A stretch of DNA of 40,210 nt from Bacteriovoracia bacterium (GTDB lineage: Bacteria > Bdellovibrionota > Bacteriovoracia > Bacteriovoracales > Bacteriovoracaceae), in contig JAUHYH010000003.1 of the NCBI GenBank assembly GCA_030426585.1, forward strand, positions 1 to 40,210, written 5' to 3'. Made by a program: the position numbers and the translations under genes. This document shows positions 16,888-22,163 of the stretch, piece by piece (position 1 is the stretch's first letter; each line of letters opens with the position of its first letter). Under the pieces are notes generated by a model. That model had not been told where the DNA came from, searched no databases, and was given only the letters and a program-made list of their open reading frames with translations.

Positions 16888-17784
16888 TTGCCAGAATTAA
16901 AATTGGTAAATTCTATTTCAGAAGTTTCTGATTCTATTATTGCTTTTAGTAGCAAGCGTGAAGAATTATTGATTCCCAAAGAGCAGCCTTTTCGAGGAGG
17001 CCTAATCTCATCCATTTCTATTTTTAAAAGCCTTTTGAGTAAGTATGAAAAATCTAATTTAAAACAAGGAAGAAGTAAGAATAAAAACTATGACAAAGAA
17101 ATCAGTTCTATTTGCAATATTAGCCAATTAGTCTGCGATCATATTAAGAAACATGAATTTTCGATCGAAGAAATCAATCACCAACCATCAATCCTGAAGT
17201 TTATAGATCGTGGATCAGATGAAAACCTTCATTCAGACTTTCTTATAACGTTATTTGATGATTATAAAATGGGCGATTTCTCTCAAAACCTCTTAAACAA
17301 TCTACTTAGTAATATCTATAGCGACTACGCTACTTCAGAACGGGGATATATAAACGTATACCGTGAACGAAGACTCGACGAAATAGATAATAACTTATCT
17401 GGTAGCGACATTGGAGCAAGAAGAATCGATCTTCTCATTGAGTTCAACTCACAGATTTTGGTAATAGAGAATAAAGTAGACACATTTGAATCTACAAATC
17501 AAACACGAGATTACTTTCAAGTAGTTGAGCAAGGATATTCAAAAAGTAAAAGACGATATTACCTATTTCTTTCTCCAACAGGGGCAAGAGCCGAGGAGAA
17601 ACACTTCAAGGGCATTAGCTACTTTGAACTATACTCTATTATCAAGAAAACCCAAGAGGAATCTCAGTTAGAAGAACAACAAAGCATCTTTGTTGATTTT
17701 TACCGAAATGAGCTTAGAAAAACTATACTTAGAAAAATGCGACAAATAATACTTAATTCTGAAATGTATTTAAGGAGAAAATAA
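16888..17784 (+). CDS. PD-(D/E)XK nuclease superfamily protein
   Basis: A 298-residue protein with a PD-(D/E)XK nuclease core of the PDDEXK_4 type. The catalytic signature is RRIDLLIEFNSQILVIENKV around residues 178-197: Asp, then Glu-x-Lys on the next strand (ENK). Supporting features are SDENLHSDFLITLF, which is the usual helix with a conserved HSxFL-like pattern, a QTRDYFQVV segment, and YYLFLSPTG. It should be a metal-dependent nuclease; the target is unknown. The start is TTG at 16888-16890, with AAGG a suitable distance upstream. The next gene begins two bases after its stop, so the two are coupled. Such nucleases are common in defence and mobile modules. Confidence 0.85.
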   Translation: MPELKLVNSISEVSDSIIAFSSKREELLIPKEQPFRGGLISSISIFKSLLSKYEKSNLKQGRSKNKNYDKEISSICNISQLVCDHIKKHEFSIEEINHQPSILKFIDRGSDENLHSDFLITLFDDYKMGDFSQNLLNNLLSNIYSDYATSERGYINVYRERRLDEIDNNLSGSDIGARRIDLLIEFNSQILVIENKVDTFESTNQTRDYFQVVEQGYSKSKRRYYLFLSPTGARAEEKHFKGISYFELYSIIKKTQEESQLEEQQSIFVDFYRNELRKTILRKMRQIILNSEMYLRRK

Positions 17785-17786
17785 AA

Positions 17787-18413
17787 GTGAGTAAAGAAAA
17801 GAAAAGATTTTCAGAGGTTAGTCTGGCGTACAATGCAAACATTCTAAATCTAGATGAAGCAAGAGGTATCTTTCAAAAAGAGCTCAATGATTTAAATTCA
17901 TTTATTTGGGATCACTTGACAGAAGCTAGTAGAAGAACATCAGATAGTTCAGATGTTAAAAAATGGCGTTGGGCCAATCCTGAAGATTGGTCAACTGTCA
18001 AAGATGGCCCATGGCAGAACTATATTACTGCAACGTACTTACCCCTAGATATTTGCCCTCCAGGATATAACCGATTTAAAAGAGGTGTTAGCACACTTTA
18101 CTTTGAAATTAGGCTTGATAAAGAATTTGGACGCTTTATGTTTCGAGCCAGATTTGAAAATGCAAATATTGTCGATAAGAATCTTGATGAAAAAATTATT
18201 GAAATTCTTAATCGAGACAAACCTGAGGAATGCTTAAATATGGATCAGATCAAATCTAATACGGCTATAATTTTTAGACATGAGTTAAAGGATGAGTTAT
18301 TTGATAATCTCCATGACTATATCGACAAAGCACTGGAGATTTGTGAGAGAGCCGTTGATGAGATGTTTCCTGATCACTTATACGTGAATAGTCATATTGA
18401 GGAATCTGCGTAA
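17787..18413 (+). CDS. unknown partner of the PD-(D/E)XK protein
   Basis: A 208-residue soluble protein starting with GTG two bases after the nuclease stop, with AAGGAG at 17772-17777. It has no signal peptide or membrane segment. A Trp-rich middle (KKWRWANPEDWSTVKDGPWQ) is followed by beta strands (VSTLYFEIRLDKEFGRFMFRARF) and a helical acidic C-terminus (DYIDKALEICERAVDEMF). I do not recognise the family. Its tight coupling to a nuclease gene suggests an inhibitor, specificity or sensor subunit; this is inference from position only. A toxin-antitoxin or two-gene defence arrangement are both possible. Confidence 0.75.
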   Translation: MSKEKKRFSEVSLAYNANILNLDEARGIFQKELNDLNSFIWDHLTEASRRTSDSSDVKKWRWANPEDWSTVKDGPWQNYITATYLPLDICPPGYNRFKRGVSTLYFEIRLDKEFGRFMFRARFENANIVDKNLDEKIIEILNRDKPEECLNMDQIKSNTAIIFRHELKDELFDNLHDYIDKALEICERAVDEMFPDHLYVNSHIEESA

Positions 18414-18449
18414 TCCTCTTTTACTTTTAAATTTAGCAAGAAGCACTTA

Positions 18450-18482
18450 GTTTAAGAATTTTACTACTACAATCTATTTTCG
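18450..18482 (-). repeat. R2 repeat, copy D
   Basis: The most diverged R2 copy: minus-strand GTAGTAGTAAAATTCTTAAA with the upstream TTCGAAAATAG block. It fills the 78-base gap between two plus-strand genes and ends ten bases before the next start codon, in antisense to both genes. In the shared frame it reads CSSKILKL. Confidence 0.6.
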
Positions 18483-18491
18483 AATTATCAA

Positions 18492-19331
18492 ATGAGCTTT
18501 CCAATGGAACATAAGTGGATTATTGAGCAAGTAATTGAATTATTTTCACCTGCACTAGCTGCTGGAGTGGCAATTTGGGTTGCGTACAAAGGATATAAAC
18601 ATGGTCTGCTCCAATTGGCTGAAAATCATAAACAAGATTTCAAAATTAAGATGTTTGAGACCCTTGTTAATGAAATAGATAAAGCAACAACTATAACCAG
18701 TAAATATAATGCTACCCTGGGGTCACTTCTCTCAAATATTGAGATGGATTTTTTCGCTCAATTAAAAGGAGAGAATAAAATAGCATGGAAGTTACGAGTA
18801 GATAAAATTAACAAAGACCATTTTGATTCACTCAAAGCAATTACAAAACTCACCACAATTTTAGAATCTAATATAATTATAGAGCCTAAAATCCTTATCT
18901 TTCAAAAAGCTTTTGGTTCAGTCCATTATGACTTAATGGATTTTTACTCTAAAAATTCTCAAAACTTTTATGATTATACTAATAAAGATATCGTTTTATC
19001 TGGAAATGAAGTTCAAACAATTCCACCGTCTTTTATTGATGAAAAGGAATTTTCAAAGCTAAAATTAAATATCAAGAATGCAACTGAAATTTTGATGGAT
19101 TTTATGTGCTATATGATTGATCTAAGAATAGAGGCTCAACATTTGCTATTAGGCGACATATTTTCTAACCGTATTACTCACCGTAAACCATTAGACCCAT
19201 CTAAAAAGGTTATTTCGATAGAAAACTATGACGAACTTTTTATGTATTTTGAAAACGAGACAGCAAGTGGAAAAAATCAAAGAATTATAGAAAAAGAAGT
19301 ATTAGAAAATTTGAAAAATAATCAAAGTTAA
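18492..19331 (+). CDS. membrane-anchored protein of unknown function
   Basis: A 279-residue protein with one N-terminal membrane helix (LFSPALAAGVAIWVAYKGY, about residues 16-34) and a long, helical, mostly cytoplasmic remainder with a coiled-coil tendency (KDHFDSLKAITKLTTILES, EFSKLKLNIKNATEILMDFM). No catalytic motif is visible. The start may be the ATG at 18492 or the one at 18504; neither has a clear ribosome site, unlike neighbouring genes. It lies behind the PD-(D/E)XK pair on the same strand but is separated by R2-D, so co-transcription is uncertain. Base composition is more AT-rich than the flanking housekeeping genes. Membrane-bound single-helix proteins are often effectors in defence loci, but no such claim can be made from sequence alone. 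Confidence 0.72.
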   Translation: MSFPMEHKWIIEQVIELFSPALAAGVAIWVAYKGYKHGLLQLAENHKQDFKIKMFETLVNEIDKATTITSKYNATLGSLLSNIEMDFFAQLKGENKIAWKLRVDKINKDHFDSLKAITKLTTILESNIIIEPKILIFQKAFGSVHYDLMDFYSKNSQNFYDYTNKDIVLSGNEVQTIPPSFIDEKEFSKLKLNIKNATEILMDFMCYMIDLRIEAQHLLLGDIFSNRITHRKPLDPSKKVISIENYDELFMYFENETASGKNQRIIEKEVLENLKNNQS

Positions 19332-19381
19332 AGCACTCTCACGTTCGCGAAAAATGCCTTCAGGCTCTAGGAACATTTAAG

Positions 19382-19404
19382 GTTCCAACACCTTTCTCCT
19401 TAAG
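19382..19404 (+). repeat. R2-like half-site (left-arm type)
   Basis: GTTCCAACACCTTTCTCCTTAAG resembles the left arm of the R2 pair at 15263-15286, with the same spacing of GTTCCA and CCTTAAG blocks. No right arm is found beside it. A short hairpin GGAAC-atttaa-GGTTCC overlaps it. It lies between the convergent ends of the membrane-anchored gene and the cupin gene. Confidence 0.45.
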
Positions 19405-19411
19405 ATCAGTG

Positions 19412-19900
19412 TTACTCCGGCTCCCCATCATGCGGCTCCAACTCCCTCTCAGGATAATCCTCCCACAACCAACCCTTCTCGCGCACTTCTTCATTGCACT
19501 TGGGATGAAGCGGATAAAAGATTTTATTCTCTTTCTTGGTAGACTCTCCCCCCACTAACAACAAAGCATTCTCACTCGAATTATTTAAAAACGTATGAGC
19601 GATTCCGGTTCCGGCGGGAAAGGCCACAAAATCTCCGGGGTTTAATTCATAAAGGTGTCCATCAATCCAAACGTGCGGAGCCTCAACCCCATAAGGTAAC
19701 TCATCCTCCCTACTATTGGCGTGCGGCCATGAGGTTCTTCGCCCCGGCGGCAAAGTTTCGATGTGAACCCCAATCTTCTTGAGACCGAGCGCTCTGCCCA
19801 CCTGGGCACCAATGCTCAGCAGTTCGTCACTGTTTGGGTAAGTGCAGTTGTCTTCGCTTATAACTTCTTTGTAGTTCTTGATAAAATCTGGTCTTTTCAT
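19412..19900 (-). CDS. cupin-domain protein
   Basis: A 162-residue single-domain cupin. The two cupin motifs are visible as HIETLPPGRRTSWPHANSRED (about residues 45-65; His and Glu region) and ELNPGDFVAFPAGTGIAHTF (glycine-proline block and the last metal His). A C-terminal extension rich in Trp and charged residues follows. Many cupins bind a metal and act on sugars or small acids, but the substrate cannot be read from the sequence. It is more GC-rich than the AT-rich genes on its left. It sits between the unknown membrane gene and repeat R1-3, on the same strand as the toxin-antitoxin genes to its right. Confidence 0.88.
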   Translation of the reverse strand: MKRPDFIKNYKEVISEDNCTYPNSDELLSIGAQVGRALGLKKIGVHIETLPPGRRTSWPHANSREDELPYGVEAPHVWIDGHLYELNPGDFVAFPAGTGIAHTFLNNSSENALLLVGGESTKKENKIFYPLHPKCNEEVREKGWLWEDYPERELEPHDGEPE

Positions 19901-19920
19901 GGAGAAAGGGTAACAGAAAT

Positions 19921-19961
19921 CACTTCGGTACCGAAGTATTTTCGTAGATATTTATTTAGTG
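19921..19961 (-). repeat. R1 repeat, copy 3
   Basis: The most complete R1 copy. Its core CACTTCGGTACCGAAGT is perfectly palindromic apart from the end bases, and is preceded in minus orientation by TAAATAAATATCTACGAAAA. It lies about 32 bases behind the antitoxin stop codon and 20 bases before the cupin gene start. Confidence 0.8.
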
Positions 19962-19992
19962 GAATTTAAATGAGTAAGGTACGCGTGACCTT

Positions 19993-20253
19993 TTAAGCCG
20001 CCTCAGGATAATCCGAGAACATAATAGAAGCTGGGTGTACATTGAGAGCTTCTGCAAGCAGGATCGCTCGATGTTTACCAATCTCGATTCGATTATTTTC
20101 AATGGCACTAATATTCGCTTGCGAAATACCGGTCGCCTCAGCAAGTTCGACCTGAGTCCACTCCTTCAGTTCGCGAAGCCCCCTCACCATCTCGCCTGGA
20201 GACATGAGAATCGTTTTCCCAGCTTTTACAAAATTCTTTTTATTCTTTCTCAT
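19993..20253 (-). CDS. XRE-family antitoxin of a HigBA-like module
   Basis: An 86-residue protein with a helix-turn-helix of the XRE type: ELKEWTQVELAEATGISQAN is the recognition region and SAIENNRIEIGKHRAILLAEAL completes the five-helix domain. The N-terminus is basic (MRKNKKNFVKAGK). It is directly downstream of a RelE-like toxin gene (toxin TAA then ATG), the toxin-first order seen in HigBA systems. It should bind the toxin and repress the shared promoter. Repeat R1-3 follows it. Confidence 0.88.
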   Translation of the reverse strand: MRKNKKNFVKAGKTILMSPGEMVRGLRELKEWTQVELAEATGISQANISAIENNRIEIGKHRAILLAEALNVHPASIMFSDYPEAA

Positions 20254-20544
20254 TTAAACCTCTTCATATTTATGAGGGGTAATTTTCAATACATAAATCT
20301 CTTTGAGTTGTCTCTCCTCGGCGTAGATCACTCGGTATTGAAGATTCAATCTGGAAGCTCGGTATTCGCTTAAATTCCCTTTGAGCTTCTCATCCTTAAA
20401 ACCAGGATAGTTCTTGAGATTTTGAGGACCACCGAATCTCACAATTTCAATCCACAGCTTATACTTTTCTCGAATCCGCTGAGGGATCTTTCTCAGACTC
20501 TTTGTAACTTCCTTGGCTTCAAGGACTTCCCATTCTTCGCTCAT
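20254..20544 (-). CDS. RelE/HigB-like toxin
   Basis: A 96-residue protein of the RelE/ParE superfamily, probably a ribosome-dependent mRNA-cleaving toxin. Typical features are AKEVTKSLRKIPQRIREK, the central LSEYRASRLNLQYRVIYAE with the conserved Arg residues of the active face, and a C-terminal KITPHKYEEV with a His. It is the first gene of a two-gene module; the antitoxin ATG follows its stop with no gap. A candidate operator lies just upstream. Confidence 0.85.
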   Translation of the reverse strand: MSEEWEVLEAKEVTKSLRKIPQRIREKYKLWIEIVRFGGPQNLKNYPGFKDEKLKGNLSEYRASRLNLQYRVIYAEERQLKEIYVLKITPHKYEEV

Positions 20545-20556
20545 TATATATCTTTT

Positions 20557-20584
20557 TTAATATATATCAATAGTAATATATTAA
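20557..20584. promoter_or_regulatory. candidate operator of the toxin-antitoxin module
   Basis: Inverted repeat TTAATATAT (20557-20565) and ATATATTAA (20576-20584), ten bases apart, centred about 26 bases upstream of the toxin ATG. An AT-only repeat may arise by chance, but the position fits autoregulation by the antitoxin. The rest of 20545-20711 holds no gene that I can support. Confidence 0.45.
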
Positions 20585-20711
20585 TTTCAGAGTTATTCAT
20601 TTGAGAGTTGAATGCAAATAAAGAGACAAGAAACTAAAAACTAAGTTCTTGAAATTACTTTAGGAGCAGTTAGGCTCTAAAAAAAATTAGAATTTAAATG
20701 ATTTCTTTTAA

Positions 20712-20728
20712 TGGAGGTGGCGGAATCG
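20712..20728 (-). repeat. ssrA: partial copy of the tmRNA 3' end
   Basis: TGGAGGTGGCGGAATCG repeats the tmRNA 3'-terminal sequence TGGAGGTGGTCGGAATCG (20958-20975) with one base missing, in the same orientation. Of the tmRNA, only this fragment is repeated here. It looks like an attachment-site duplication. The GC-rich 20711-20827 segment next to it has no gene I can support; an open frame there is probably an artefact of its high GC. Confidence 0.75.
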
Positions 20729-20827
20729 ATATGTTCCCTCCGCATCCTGCTACGGGACCCTTCGGGCAACAAGTTGACCGCCTCGGCTCCTGCCTCGTCG
20801 TCGACTAGGCCGGTCCGATTACCAAAA

Positions 20828-20957
20828 CCATCACAACTAAAAATGGTCAATGCTCAAGGAGCTTCGAGCGAGATGCTGAGACGTATGCCCTGATACGTCG
20901 CAAGCGACGAGTCGAAGAATAGCGACGCAGATGATTGACCATTTTTAGCAGTGATGG
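20828..20957 (-). repeat. long hairpin directly behind the tmRNA
   Basis: CCATCAC and CTAAAAATGGTCAAT (20828-20834, 20837-20851) are complementary to GTGATGG and ATTGACCATTTTTAG (20951-20957, 20934-20948), leaving only two unmatched bases in each arm. The 82-base loop contains two more short hairpins: GACGTAT with ATACGTC (20880-20899) and GTCG-caa-GCGAC. The stem includes the CCA end of the tmRNA, so a read-through transcript would carry a large structured 3' trailer. Confidence 0.8.
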
Positions 20958-21325
20958 TGGAGGTGGTCGGAATCGAACCGACGTCCGGAAACCTTTCAGA
21001 GAGAGAGATCTACGTGTGTAGTTCCAATAAGCCCTGGAACCGGCTTACAACTTTTTGTATAACGTTGCCAAAACTCGGTGTTATGTTACGGAGTCTTCCC
21101 GACAACTCTCCGGAGAATTTTATTTTCCGTCAGACTCACAACTGACTTTGCTTGCTTTTTGTTATTGGTGCAAGCCCCTCAATAGTTGCGGTAGTCTTAG
21201 ACTAGGCAGCCATAGCAAATTGATTTTCACCAATTATAGTTTGGTCTCCTTGATAACGGGGCCAAGAGACCAACCCCGACACGCACTCAATTCGTCGTGA
21301 TCCCCGTCGAAACCAGGGCACCCCC
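20955..21325 (-). ncRNA. ssrA: tmRNA (ssrA)
   Basis: A 371-base one-piece tmRNA. The 5' end GGGGGTGCCCTGGTTTCGAC pairs with the 3' end: GGGGGTG (21325-21319) with CACCTCC (20965-20959), one G-U pair included, followed by ACCA at 20958-20955. The T arm reads GGTTCGATTCC and the 5' part keeps TTTCGACGGGG, so the tRNA-like domain is intact. tmRNA rescues stalled ribosomes together with SmpB and tags the peptide for proteolysis. It lies between two toxin-antitoxin modules, and its 3' end is a common integration site for islands. Confidence 0.97.
21202..21231 (-). other. tmRNA tag-peptide reading frame
   Basis: The tag frame within the tmRNA reads GENQFAMAA followed by TAG. The resume codon is taken as the GGT at 21229-21231, after ATAATT; the exact resume codon is inferred by analogy. 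The tag ends in AMAA in place of the usual ALAA, but keeps the C-terminal AA recognised by ClpXP. Confidence 0.7.
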
Positions 21326-21337
21326 AATTGAATAGAG

Positions 21338-21343
21338 ATTATC
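21338..21343 (-). promoter_or_regulatory. -10 element of the tmRNA promoter
   Basis: GATAAT on the minus strand lies 12 bases upstream of the mature 5' end, in TAAGATAATCTCT. No good -35 match is visible at 16-18 bases upstream, so the promoter is probable but not certain. Confidence 0.5.
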
Positions 21344-21380
21344 TTAGCATAATTTTGAGCTAAATATAAATCCTCTAAAT

Positions 21381-21418
21381 CGCTTCGGTAGCGAAGTGTT
21401 TTCGTAATAATTTATTTA
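21381..21418 (-). repeat. R1 repeat, copy 4
   Basis: Plus-strand CGCTTCGGTAGCGAAG forms a variant palindrome with changed centre (CGCTTCGGTAGCGAAGTG). In minus orientation it is preceded by TAAATAAATTATTACGAAAAC, whose first TAA is the stop codon of the antitoxin gene at 21416-21418. Like copies 1-3 it lies immediately behind a minus-strand gene. Confidence 0.75.
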
Positions 21419-21715
21419 CGCCGCCTGATCCAGCGGGATATTGACCATCTTGATGCCAAAAGGCTTCATCATCTTTCTTAAGGTCGAGATCTTAAGATCC
21501 TTCCCGACCTTAAGGTAATTACTGAGATTGGATGGGGCGAGACCAGAAAGCTCCCCGAATTCTTTGAGCCCGATGACGGAAACCATCATTCTGAGAATAA
21601 CAAGATCATTATCAATATCTTTACGAAGCTCGAGAAAGATCCCCTTTCTTCTTTTCTTGCTTTTGATCAGCTCTTTGCTCATTCTTTCTTCCCAGTCACT
21701 AAATCGGTTTGCCAT
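21416..21715 (-). CDS. HTH-type antitoxin of a RelE/Gp49-like module
   Basis: A 99-residue protein with a basic N-terminal half and a helix-turn-helix in the second half: GLKEFGELSGLAPSNLSNYL then KVGKDLKISTLRKMMKPFGI. This fits the DNA-binding antitoxin that follows Gp49/HigB-like toxins. It starts inside the toxin gene's end (17-base overlap), so it is translationally coupled. Its stop codon is part of repeat R1-4. Confidence 0.85.
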   Translation of the reverse strand: MANRFSDWEERMSKELIKSKKRRKGIFLELRKDIDNDLVILRMMVSVIGLKEFGELSGLAPSNLSNYLKVGKDLKISTLRKMMKPFGIKMVNIPLDQAA

Positions 21716-22043
21716 TGCGATACTCCTGATAAATCTTTTTGGCTAAATTAATATCTCGAGATTGATCACCCTTTGAATTCTTTCCTCCACCATTGAGGAG
21801 AAGAACCAATTCATTTCCTTCCAACGTAAAATAGACTCTTAATCCGACCTTGAACCGAAGCTCAGAAATTTCACCAAGTCGCTTCATATCTCCAAAGTAA
21901 GACATAAATCGGATCTTTAGCAATCTTGCTTCTATACGATCCCTTTGAGTTCGATCAAGCCTCTTGTACCACTTCAAATACTTCTGAGACTCGATAATTC
22001 TCAGTCTAACCTTACCACCATCTCCAAAATTATACAATACCAT
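21699..22043 (-). CDS. RelE/Gp49-family toxin (addiction module killer type)
   Basis: A 114-residue protein matching the phage Gp49-like/HigB toxins: WYKRLDRTQRDRIEARLLKI, then FGDMKRLGEISELRFKVGLR, then VYFTLEGNELVLLLNGGGK and KGDQSRDINLAKKIYQEYR. The conserved order of ELR, YF, LLLNGGxK and DI residues is complete, so it should be functional. Such toxins cleave mRNA on the ribosome. The paired antitoxin overlaps its end. An inverted repeat upstream probably serves as operator. Confidence 0.9.
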   Translation of the reverse strand: MVLYNFGDGGKVRLRIIESQKYLKWYKRLDRTQRDRIEARLLKIRFMSYFGDMKRLGEISELRFKVGLRVYFTLEGNELVLLLNGGGKNSKGDQSRDINLAKKIYQEYRNGKPI

Positions 22044-22071
22044 AATTATCGAATCCTATAATTTACAGGAT

Positions 22072-22098
22072 TTTGAGGTGCCAAATTGGTACCTCAAA
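22072..22098. promoter_or_regulatory. inverted repeat upstream of the toxin gene, likely operator
   Basis: Two 13-base arms with one mismatched pair (TTTGAGGTGCCAA and its partner) lie 29 bases upstream of the toxin ATG. A second smaller inverted repeat, AATCCT with AGGATT, lies between it and the start. A TTGGCA (-35-like) in the right arm is 17 bases from TTATAG, so the repeat could overlap the promoter. Its core matches the palindrome inside the ORF6N gene. Confidence 0.6.
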
Positions 22099-22163
22099 GA
22101 ATTCGACCTTAGCTGGTATCAGGAAGGTTTTAAATGAGAATAAAGAACTATTTCAGTTGTGAA

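Noticed and set aside
20711-20830. Second tRNA or tmRNA gene
   Set aside because: Only about 17 bases of the tmRNA end are repeated; no cloverleaf, T loop or acceptor partner can be formed.
20711-20893. 60-codon open frame on the plus strand
   Set aside because: It lies over the GC-rich tmRNA-end duplication and hairpin arm, has no ribosome site and no convincing protein character.
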